Shown one piece after another: positions 1-6,433 of a stretch of 10,598 bases of DNA. Each line of letters begins with the position of its first letter. The stretch's first letter is position 1. The stretch is from an uncultured Saprospiraceae bacterium (lineage in GTDB: Bacteria; Bacteroidota; Bacteroidia; Chitinophagales; Saprospiraceae). Under the pieces are notes generated by a model. The model did no database searches. It was not told the origin of the DNA and saw only the letters and a list, made by a program, of their open reading frames with translations. The DNA is taken from NCBI GenBank assembly GCA_937942405.1, contig CALDEN010000146.1, forward strand, positions 1-10,598, in the 5' to 3' direction. The position numbers were made by a program, and so were the translations under genes.

Positions 1-1886
1 TTTTCTCCAGAGTTATAATCTACTACCTCGCTATGTAGAATTCCGAGATCTTTTAAATCCAACTCTACAGTCTGTATATCTCCTGAGCCATTGGCAATAA
101 ATAAATAAGGATAGCCTTTATATTCTCTCGTCCCTAGATCTACTTTGTCATTATTGGACTGTACTTTCCATGGGGTCCAGTGAGGCATACGGATTATGGG
201 CAACATATTATTTACCTCACAGGCGATGTTAGGAAAATCCGCAGTCCAACTCGCAAAACGGATATCTCCACTACGATCATACTCTGTCACGTTTCCGTCT
301 CCATCGAGGTCCCTAATCGGTACATCCATAAAGTATCCGTATCCTCTAGCACCATTGGCAATAGCCGCATAAACGATAGGTCTGGGATGCATGTCATGTC
401 CCCCACTCTTAGGATTAGGACTAGTTTGTGTATGTTGAGCGATGACAGCAGGGACACCCATATTAGACTGATGATCTAGAATAGAAAAACGTCGATTATG
501 AAACCCCTCCTTATCTGTGACGTATGTCCCCGAGACATCGATTAATTGACATTCCTCATTATAATAATTGGCTGTATTTCCGGGATATCCATTGAGCTGA
601 TAGATCGGTTTAGAGGTGATGCTTCTTAAGGTTCTCAGAAGTTCGTGCCATTCGACTTGATGTAGGGACAGCTCGTTATCATGATAATAAAAAAGTATCC
701 GATCTTCCAATCCTGCGTCTTGAACTGCTCTTATATCCGTTATTAACTTATCAACTGTGTAACTTCCTTTCTTATCCCATTCCTTACAATAAGCGGTAAT
801 GTCAAAATTTACAAAATCCAATCCACCTTCAAGAAGTGCCTCGATATCAGCTACAGTGCGAGACCATGCTGAAGTATTAAATCCCATTTGACCGTAGAGT
901 CGATAACCATCATCTGTGGGATCATCTGGTTCGCCTAAGTAGAGAACACTATGATGTGGATTTGATGGATATTTTGCCTGATCTCTCTGGTGGGTCTGAT
1001 AGATCATCAACGGAAAAAAAGCTTTCCATATTCCGTCATTCAGTATTTCCACATTTCCATACTCATCGATATGGACATTAGAATCAGCATTTTTAAAACT
1101 TTGCTTTTTTATCGATTCTCCTTTAAAAGATATTCCTTCTCCCAGATAAAAATCATCGATTAAGATCGGCCAGCAGTCGGCATTATTACTTGCACAATCA
1201 CAGTCATCACAAAGATAAGGAAGATCACCTTTCTCATATTCTAGATTATTGGTAAATGAAAAAACAATTTTGCCTGCATCTACAGGTGTCTTAAAAATCA
1301 AGTTCTGTTCCTGCCATGTATCCGCCTTAGAATTTATCGCTCGTATGGTTTCGATATTTTTTAGTGGATACCCATTGTACTTCCGTACCTCGCCATTTCT
1401 ATCTTTTAAGTAAATCCGATCGCCATTTTTTTTAAAATAATCCACTCTCATTTCTAATGCAGGAGATGGACATACAGTAGGCGTTTTCATCATGATAGAT
1501 AGAGTGTATGTCGTACTCGCTTTAATAGGTATTGCATTTTCTTCGAGCAAGTTTATACGATCCCAGTTATCGTCTTTATATACTTCGTAAGACTGATGGG
1601 CATTTATGAGTTTAAAACATCCATCGTCTAGATCATCACCTGATGCAGAATCCGATAGGTCCAATAGATCTCCTGATCGACCATCCACTAGGTGATAATA
1701 CTTATCTGCATTGAGCATTTCATGGGACAGATGAGCCAGAAGGTTAGGCTGATACCGCTCTATTTTTTTAGATAGGTATGTGTCATTATTGATTTGTGTT
1801 CTATAGCTGGGAATGGATTTACAGGCTATAGCCAAAATAATAATCGATAAGAAACCAAATATGAAATATCGAATAACGGATGTCAT
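1..1886 (-). CDS. Putative lipoprotein with carbohydrate-binding-like and glycosidase-like TIM-barrel domains, partial (C-terminus off window)
   Basis: An open frame of 628 codons runs off the left edge without a stop, so the C-terminus is missing. The start is the ATG at 1886; an in-frame TAG lies upstream with no ATG between. Residues 1-22 form a hydrophobic signal ending in AIAC, a slightly loose lipobox that would acylate Cys22, so an envelope or surface lipoprotein is likely. Residues about 90-255 look like a beta-sandwich carbohydrate-binding module, closing with the typical IDDFYLGEG strand. It contains a cysteine cluster at 226, 229, 231 and 238. Residues about 288-570 alternate strands and helices as in a glycoside hydrolase TIM barrel; HDNEL (402-406) resembles the Asn-Glu acid/base motif of clan GH-A strand 4. 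Residues 526-537 fit a DxDxDG calcium loop. From about 585 a C-terminal beta domain begins. Family and substrate are not recognised; glycosidase activity is inference from fold-like pattern only. Confidence 0.8.
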   Translation of the reverse strand, partial: MTSVIRYFIFGFLSIIILAIACKSIPSYRTQINNDTYLSKKIERYQPNLLAHLSHEMLNADKYYHLVDGRSGDLLDLSDSASGDDLDDGCFKLINAHQSYEVYKDDNWDRINLLEENAIPIKASTTYTLSIMMKTPTVCPSPALEMRVDYFKKNGDRIYLKDRNGEVRKYNGYPLKNIETIRAINSKADTWQEQNLIFKTPVDAGKIVFSFTNNLEYEKGDLPYLCDDCDCASNNADCWPILIDDFYLGEGISFKGESIKKQSFKNADSNVHIDEYGNVEILNDGIWKAFFPLMIYQTHQRDQAKYPSNPHHSVLYLGEPDDPTDDGYRLYGQMGFNTSAWSRTVADIEALLEGGLDFVNFDITAYCKEWDKKGSYTVDKLITDIRAVQDAGLEDRILFYYHDNELSLHQVEWHELLRTLRSITSKPIYQLNGYPGNTANYYNEECQLIDVSGTYVTDKEGFHNRRFSILDHQSNMGVPAVIAQHTQTSPNPKSGGHDMHPRPIVYAAIANGARGYGYFMDVPIRDLDGDGNVTEYDRSGDIRFASWTADFPNIACEVNNMLPIIRMPHWTPWKVQSNNDKVDLGTREYKGYPYLFIANGSGDIQTVELDLKDLGILHSEVVDYNSGE

Positions 1887-1952
1887 AAACGAATTGTATA
1901 AAATGAAATACCCGCTCAAGATAAGTGAGAAAAATTCAAATAGATATCCCTA

Positions 1953-1970
1953 AAAAAGATGATCCTTTTT
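1953..1970 (-). terminator. Weak candidate intrinsic terminator after the beta-barrel gene
   Basis: A six-base stem (AAAAAG pairing with CTTTTT, six-base loop) overlaps the stop codon of the 1969-2679 gene and ends in a T run on the minus strand. Only one G-C pair supports it, so it may be just A/T-rich sequence. If real it would separate the barrel gene from the lipoprotein gene 82 bases downstream. Confidence 0.25.
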
Positions 1971-2679
1971 AATCTTCATAAATCACTTTCCTCAATAGGT
2001 TAACCCCAAAAGATATTTCTAAGGTCATATTCCTAATCTGTCGCTCACCGATGGTGATGTTTCCTCCACCATTGGGATTAATGACATTTCCTAGGGCTGG
2101 TTGCTGATACTGATACGACAGATCAGGACTGATAGTTATATCCACAAAACCACCGACAAATTCTGATATGCTAAATCGAGCACCTGCCCCCATAGATAGA
2201 CCGTAGTTTATCTTATTTACATACGCTTCGATAGGATAAAAGATCGAACCTGCATTAAATTCTTCTGTAAAATCATTCAAGTTAGTCTTTAAAGTATATT
2301 CTAGTCTAGCACCGATCATATAATATGGAGTCCATTTTCCCTTTATGGGCAATGGTCTTTTTACACCTAAGAGAAGGGATGCATTGTTAAATTTAAAGCC
2401 TACGTTATTTGTATTGAAAGTAAAGCCATTGGTCACTCTGATGGCACTACCCCTTGTATGATAACCCAGTTGTGCGATAAAAGAACCTGAGTCCTCATCT
2501 TCGTTATACGATTCTATAAAAGCCGCGATATGCCAGTCTCTCAATACTTGACGATCAAAACTATTCCATTCTTGAAAAGCCAATGTCGGACCGGCTTTAG
2601 GACCAAACAAAAAACTACCTTGTGCAGATGTACTCGTTAAACTAACGATCGATAAAAGCGTAATGATAATGTATCGCAT
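1969..2679 (-). CDS. Outer-membrane beta-barrel protein (PorT-like family)
   Basis: The 236-residue product starts with a clear signal peptide (residues 1-19, MRYIIITLLSIVSLTSTSA, cut before QGSF). The mature part alternates short amphipathic strands with glycine-rich turns, including FGPKAGPTLAF near the N-terminus, YGLSMGAGARFSI and a final strand MTLEISFGVNLL. This matches the small 8-10-stranded outer-membrane barrels of Bacteroidetes (the 'outer membrane protein beta-barrel' or PorT-like group), which usually measure 180-250 residues. No ligand or partner can be named. It lies between a cell-wall hydrolase gene (upstream, 135 bases away) and a large lipoprotein gene (downstream, 82 bases away) on the same strand, so an envelope role fits. 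The ATG at 2679 is chosen because it begins the signal peptide directly; the leader is AT-rich without a Shine-Dalgarno match. Confidence 0.8.
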   Translation of the reverse strand: MRYIIITLLSIVSLTSTSAQGSFLFGPKAGPTLAFQEWNSFDRQVLRDWHIAAFIESYNEDEDSGSFIAQLGYHTRGSAIRVTNGFTFNTNNVGFKFNNASLLLGVKRPLPIKGKWTPYYMIGARLEYTLKTNLNDFTEEFNAGSIFYPIEAYVNKINYGLSMGAGARFSISEFVGGFVDITISPDLSYQYQQPALGNVINPNGGGNITIGERQIRNMTLEISFGVNLLRKVIYED

Positions 2680-2759
2680 GATTTAGAATTTAAACCCAAA
2701 ATACAAATAGGCTTTCTTATAACGAAGAAATCAATCTTAAGTGAAAATTTTAATTTGAT

Positions 2760-2774
2760 TTGACTTTAAGTCAA
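2760..2774. promoter_or_regulatory. Perfect 7-bp-arm palindrome between two minus-strand genes (possible operator)
   Basis: TTGACTT-T-AAGTCAA is a perfect inverted repeat with a single central base. It lies about 80 bases upstream of the beta-barrel gene and 40 bases downstream of the LysM/GH73 gene. The one-base centre and the lack of a following T run argue against a terminator; a protein-binding site is possible but no regulator is suggested by the window. Confidence 0.3.
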
Positions 2775-2814
2775 TGGCCTATTTTACAAAATAAATATCT
2801 AGCTCATATGGTTG

Positions 2815-3927
2815 TTACCTAACCGTGAAGCTCTCATCGAAAAGGAATTCTTGCTCTTCTAATTCCAGCTCTACCTCGGTTTTAAACTTCGGGCGTTTCC
2901 CAACCTTTACCATAGCACCTAAATTTAGATTTTGACCCACTAGTGGTTGAGCTCCTTGGGGCATTCTATTTTTTAAATATAGATTTTCTAGCTTGATGCC
3001 ATACTGTTGAGCAATCGAAAACATCGTCTCTCCATCTTTGACCAAATGCTGATCACTGGCTTTGCCATATTTGCTTTTTTTCTCTTCGAGATACACGATA
3101 TCTCCCTCCATGAATGGCTCGTTTTTATTTGGAAGGATTTCGTTATACTTTTTTAATTTGCGATAAGAGACGGATGCTCTTTGAGCTAAGGAGAGAGGGG
3201 TTTCCCCCTCTCTGGCTCTTAACATTGAAATATTGTTGACATATTCCAAAGGTTTTAAGGGTTCTAATACATTATCGGTTTTTGCTTCAACAATTGCTTC
3301 TTTATAGTCTCTCTCCACATGAGTGTCGAGCACTTCTTTTTCTTTTGTAGGTGTCTTTGCAGTATGAACAGCTACCGCATCTGGCATATCTGCAGATTCA
3401 TTATCGAACAAGTACAGTTCATATTTTTCGATAATTCCGATCAGTTTCTCAGGGTAAGATGGATCTGTTGCATAACCTGCTTTTTGTAATCCTTTGGCCC
3501 AGCTTTTATAATCTTGGTGTCCATAATGGAACAAAAAATCATATCGCTTAGATTTACGAGGTCGCGATAAAAACTCGGTATGAGCGATATAGGATTCTTC
3601 TGCATTGGCGTAAGCCCTGAAACAACTCTTTACTAATTTACCATCCTTATAGTCATCATCCTCTTTATGGAAGGTACCTCCAGTCCACCCAAAACCACAT
3701 TTGATTCCAAAATGGTTGTTGGCATCATTGGCGAGGTTAGATCTTCCCCAGTCAGATTCTAGTAATCCTTGAGCTAGTTTTATAGATGCAGGGATACCAC
3801 TTCTATGCATCTCTGCCACAGCGATCGTACTGTAACGATTAATGTACTGCTCAGCTATTGTAGGACTAAATGGGTTCAGTTCAAACAAAGTGAGTGCTGT
3901 AAAAACAAGTAGAACGAGTTTTTGCAT
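2815..3927 (-). CDS. Secreted glucosaminidase (GH73-type) with two LysM-like domains
   Basis: This 370-residue protein would cut the glycan backbone of peptidoglycan next to N-acetylglucosamine and act in the periplasm or at the cell surface. A hydrophobic N-terminus (1-18) is a probable signal peptide. The catalytic domain spans about 28-175: LAQGLLESDWGRS holds the conserved acid E57, followed by NHFGIKC (71-77) and YATDPSYPEKL (152-162), all hallmarks of the FlgJ/GH73 mannosyl-glycoprotein endo-beta-N-acetylglucosaminidase family. A charged linker (about 178-228) leads to a divergent LysM-like unit (233-283, with AREGETPLSLAQR) and a clearer LysM (294-337, with LVKDGETMFSIAQQYGI), which should bind peptidoglycan. 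An acidic tail (about 351-366) ends the protein. The order glucosaminidase, linker, LysM is common in Bacteroidetes autolysins involved in growth or cell separation. It is divergent from the DUF937 gene, with a 133-base shared upstream region. Confidence 0.9.
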   Translation of the reverse strand: MQKLVLLVFTALTLFELNPFSPTIAEQYINRYSTIAVAEMHRSGIPASIKLAQGLLESDWGRSNLANDANNHFGIKCGFGWTGGTFHKEDDDYKDGKLVKSCFRAYANAEESYIAHTEFLSRPRKSKRYDFLFHYGHQDYKSWAKGLQKAGYATDPSYPEKLIGIIEKYELYLFDNESADMPDAVAVHTAKTPTKEKEVLDTHVERDYKEAIVEAKTDNVLEPLKPLEYVNNISMLRAREGETPLSLAQRASVSYRKLKKYNEILPNKNEPFMEGDIVYLEEKKSKYGKASDQHLVKDGETMFSIAQQYGIKLENLYLKNRMPQGAQPLVGQNLNLGAMVKVGKRPKFKTEVELELEEQEFLFDESFTVR

Positions 3928-4060
3928 GTTAAAATCGGTTTGGAGCCTCTAATATATTACATTTTTTTATAATATGTTATTTTCGTGCTATTAGAACTTT
4001 TTTTGTGTTTAGAACGTACTAAGCATAGGAACCATTATTTAAAAAATAAATAAACTTTAA

Positions 4061-4663
4061 ATGGCAAATTTTATGGACCTTATACAAGGTCAACTTCAAA
4101 ATGGATTACTCGATCAATTATCCCAACAGATGGGAGGAGCAACTAAGGAACAGACAGAATCAGGGACTAGTCTAGCCCTCTCAACACTGCTCGGAGCTCT
4201 TACAAAAAATGCATCTCAGCCTTCAGGTCTTGAAGGTTTATTCGGGGCATTAGATAGTCATGATGGTGGAATCCTAGATAATATAGGAGCTCTCATGGGT
4301 GGAACGGCTCAAGGAAAGCAGGCAGACGGTATGGGGATCTTAAGCCATTTACTAGGTGGTAGTAATATATTTAATGTGGTAGAAATGATTTCTAAAGGCT
4401 CAGGACTCAACAGAAATAATTCGATGAGTCTCTTAATGAAATTGGCTCCGATAGCATTGGGTATGTTAGGAAAAGAAAAGAAACAACAGCAAATGCAACC
4501 GCAAGGACTATTGGACTTTCTCAATACTTCTCAACAGGAGGTAATGAAAAAAGCTCCCGAACAAAGTCTGATCACTAAGCTTCTAGATAGAGATGGTGAC
4601 GGATCTGCAATGGATGAGATCGCCGGCATGGGGATGAAAGTACTCGGAAATCTTTTCAGATAA
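4061..4663 (+). CDS. DUF937 family protein
   Basis: The 200-residue product is rich in Gly, Leu, Met and Gln and has no signal peptide. Residues 1-145 match the DUF937 (YidB-like) pattern: an opening MANFMDLIQGQLQNGLLDQL, an amphipathic helix pair around SLALSTLLGALTKNA, then repeated GG/GGS helices and LMKLAPIALGMLG (125-137). Members are widespread bacterial cytoplasmic proteins of unknown function. The C-terminus (176-200) carries DRDGDGSAMDEI, an EF-hand-like calcium loop (D176, D178, D180, S182, E186), followed by an amphipathic helix GMGMKVLGNLF; this tail also occurs in relatives known to me. The start has no Shine-Dalgarno but a very AT-rich leader, as usual in Bacteroidetes. It is transcribed alone: the next gene is separated by a strong terminator. 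Function is unknown. Confidence 0.85.
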   Translation: MANFMDLIQGQLQNGLLDQLSQQMGGATKEQTESGTSLALSTLLGALTKNASQPSGLEGLFGALDSHDGGILDNIGALMGGTAQGKQADGMGILSHLLGGSNIFNVVEMISKGSGLNRNNSMSLLMKLAPIALGMLGKEKKQQQMQPQGLLDFLNTSQQEVMKKAPEQSLITKLLDRDGDGSAMDEIAGMGMKVLGNLFR

Positions 4664-4669
4664 AAAATA

Positions 4670-4694
4670 CTTTTTAAAAACAAGTTTTAAAAAG
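4670..4694 (+). repeat. AT-rich inverted repeat overlapping the terminator stem
   Basis: CTTTTTAAAA (4670-4679) and TTTTAAAAAG (4685-4694) are perfect inverted copies around ACAAG. The right arm shares AAAAAG (4689-4694) with the left arm of the terminator hairpin, so the two hairpins cannot both form at once. Nine of ten pairs are A-U, so it is weaker than the terminator. Confidence 0.5.
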
Positions 4695-4720
4695 CCTTGC
4701 CTGCTTAGGTAAGGCTTTTT
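4689..4720 (+). terminator. Strong intrinsic terminator after the DUF937 gene
   Basis: AAAAAGCCTT (4689-4698) pairs perfectly with AAGGCTTTTT (4711-4720), and inside the stem CCT pairs with AGG across a GCTT tetraloop with one G/T mismatch opposite. The 3' arm itself supplies the T run. It sits 26 bases after the DUF937 stop and isolates that gene from the isomerase/tetR pair; the A/T flanks could let it work in both directions. Confidence 0.85.
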
Positions 4721-4749
4721 AATTTGTACCTGTTTAAAATAAGGATCGT

Positions 4750-5805
4750 ATGAAAACCATCAAAGGACCAGCCATTTTTCTAGCACAGTTTATGGGAGAT
4801 AAAGCTCCTTATAATACCCTAGAAGGAATATGTGAATGGGTTGCCTCTCTAGGTTATAAAGCAGTACAGATCCCGACATGGGAATCCCGACTCATCGATC
4901 TACAACAGGCCGCCGAAAGTAAAGATTATTGTAATCAGCTCAAGGCAAAAATCCAATCTTATGGACTAGAGATATCAGAACTCTCTACCCATCTACAAGG
5001 ACAACTCGTGGCTGTAAACCCGGCTTATGATTCGATGTTTGATGCATTTGCACCAGACTCTGTAAAAGGAAATCCCTCAGCTAGAAAAGACTGGGCCACC
5101 CAACAGTTAAGATGGGCAGCCAAGGCCAGTCAAAATCTAGGACTCACAGCCAGTGCTACTTTCTCTGGAAGTCTCGCATGGCATACCGTATACCCATGGC
5201 CACAACGTCCTACTGGATTGATAGAAACGGCATTTAAGGAACTCGCTACTAGATGGAAACCCATACTCGACTACTATGAGGAGTGCGGAGTAAACCTCTG
5301 TTACGAGCTACACCCTGGTGAGGACCTATTTGATGGACATACATGGGAGATGTTTTTGACAGCAGTCGATGGACATCCTAGTGCTCACATATTATATGAT
5401 CCAAGTCATTTTATACTGCAGCAGCTAGACTACGTACACTTCATAGATCTCTATCATGATCGCATAAAAATGTTCCACGTAAAAGATGCAGAGTTTAATC
5501 CATCTGGAAGATCTGGTGTATATGGTGGATATCAAAACTGGAAGGATCGAGCTGGTCGTTTTAGATCTCTCGGTGACGGACAGATAAATTTCAATGCCAT
5601 ATTTTCTAAATTATCTCAGTATGATTATGATGGCTGGGCAGTCATGGAGTGGGAATGCTGCATAAAGTCTCCCGAGCAAGGTGCTAGAGAAGGAGCTCCT
5701 TTTATCCTAGATCATATTATAGAAGTAACAGACAAGGCCTTTGACGATTTTGCTGGACAAGAAGTAGATCAGAGCAAAATCAATTCTATCTTAGGCATCG
5801 TATAA
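4750..5805 (+). CDS. Sugar phosphate isomerase/epimerase family protein (xylose-isomerase-like TIM barrel)
   Basis: The 351-residue protein belongs to the xylose isomerase-like TIM-barrel (AP endonuclease 2) superfamily, whose members use a divalent metal to isomerise or epimerise sugars, inositols or small hydroxy acids. The four expected metal ligands are visible at strand ends: E186 (CYELHPGED), D217 (LYDPSH), H243 (MFHVKDAE) and E300 (VMEWEC). Additional conserved features are H188, K245 and the cis-like GDG at 275-277. It has no signal peptide and should be cytoplasmic. The length is longer than the 260-300 of most family members because of inserts around 95-115 and 250-270 and a C-terminal extension. 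An AAGGA at 4741-4745 lies four bases before the ATG, one of the few Shine-Dalgarno-like sites here. The stop codon directly touches the tetR ATG, so the two are cotranscribed. Exact substrate cannot be told; a link to sugar or inositol catabolism is conventional, but the tetR partner leaves this open. Confidence 0.85.
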   Translation: MKTIKGPAIFLAQFMGDKAPYNTLEGICEWVASLGYKAVQIPTWESRLIDLQQAAESKDYCNQLKAKIQSYGLEISELSTHLQGQLVAVNPAYDSMFDAFAPDSVKGNPSARKDWATQQLRWAAKASQNLGLTASATFSGSLAWHTVYPWPQRPTGLIETAFKELATRWKPILDYYEECGVNLCYELHPGEDLFDGHTWEMFLTAVDGHPSAHILYDPSHFILQQLDYVHFIDLYHDRIKMFHVKDAEFNPSGRSGVYGGYQNWKDRAGRFRSLGDGQINFNAIFSKLSQYDYDGWAVMEWECCIKSPEQGAREGAPFILDHIIEVTDKAFDDFAGQEVDQSKINSILGIV

Positions 5806-6372
5806 ATGAAAACGCGTAAAGAACATATACTGGATGAGTCTGCTAGACTATTCCGTAAGAAAGGGTTTGCAGCTACGTCTGTACAAGACATCGCTGAGGC
5901 TGTAGGTATAAAAGCCGCAAGTCTCTATAACCATATCTCTTCTAAACAAGAGATCCTTCAGGAAATCTGCATTCCGATCTCAGAGGCATTTAGTGATGGG
6001 ATGAAAAACATACTGGCCAGTAGCCTGACATCTATCGAGCGATTAGAAGCAGTTGTAAATCTACATGTAACACTGACCCAACACTTCAAAGACAAAATGG
6101 CTCTCATTACAGGAGACTGGATCCATTTAGAAGGTGATGCACTGAGCACTTTTAAAAAACTCCGGAAGCTTTACGAAAAAGATTTTATTCAGATCCTAGA
6201 TGCTTGCAAAACCGACGGACACATTGACCCGTCGATAAATACGGAGATCAGTCTGTTCTCTATACTCTCCTCCTTACACTGGTTATACTCCTGGAGAGAA
6301 CGTCATCAAGACATGAGTTCTATAGATCTCGAAAAGCAATTGCGTAAGTGCCTCATTAGTGGTTTAGTATAA
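5806..6372 (+). CDS. TetR/AcrR family transcriptional regulator, candidate PaaR-like
   Basis: A 188-residue TetR-family DNA-binding protein. The N-terminal three-helix domain is classical: AARLF-type helix 1 (here ILDESARLFRKKGF, 8-21), and the helix-turn-helix at about 25-44, SVQDIAEAVGIKAASLYNHI, ending with the family's YNHISSKQEIL. The C-terminal ligand and dimer domain (about 60-185) has ITGDWIHLEG (101-110), a FKKLRKLYEKDF helix and SSLHWLYSWR (155-164), a pattern I associate with acyl-CoA-sensing regulators such as the PaaR repressor of phenylacetate genes. The ATG follows the isomerase TAA with no gap, so translation is coupled. No autoregulatory palindrome like the paaE one is visible upstream of the pair. 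Ligand (phenylacetyl-CoA) and target (paa operon) are inference from family likeness and from the operator pair 2.1 kb downstream. It could instead respond to a substrate of its isomerase partner. Confidence 0.9.
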   Translation: MKTRKEHILDESARLFRKKGFAATSVQDIAEAVGIKAASLYNHISSKQEILQEICIPISEAFSDGMKNILASSLTSIERLEAVVNLHVTLTQHFKDKMALITGDWIHLEGDALSTFKKLRKLYEKDFIQILDACKTDGHIDPSINTEISLFSILSSLHWLYSWRERHQDMSSIDLEKQLRKCLISGLV

Positions 6373-6402
6373 AAAAAGGCCACTCTTATTCAGAGCAGCC
6401 TT
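6371..6402 (-). terminator. Intrinsic terminator for the T9SS gene, in the convergent gap
   Basis: Read on the minus strand, AAGGC pairs with GCCTT and CTCT pairs with AGAG around GAATA, separated by a symmetrical two-base internal loop, then seven T follow. It lies 32 bases beyond the T9SS stop, between the convergent ends of tetR and the T9SS gene. On the plus strand the stem could also stop tetR transcripts, but the T run is absent there. Confidence 0.75.
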
Positions 6403-6433
6403 CATCGTATTTAATTAGAATTTTTCTAAAAAT

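Noticed and set aside
180..479. A 99-codon plus-strand frame inside the lipoprotein gene
   Set aside because: It is antisense to a well-formed coding region, has low-complexity Ser/Thr/Ile composition, and matches no protein pattern.
3978..3985. TATTTTCG as a -7 promoter element for the DUF937 gene
   Set aside because: One mismatch to TAnnTTTG and no TTTG or TTG at a suitable distance upstream, so it is not listed as a promoter.
4309..4524. A cysteine-rich minus-strand frame inside the DUF937 gene
   Set aside because: The Cys run arises from Gln codons (CAA/CAG) of the sense gene read in reverse; it has no independent support.
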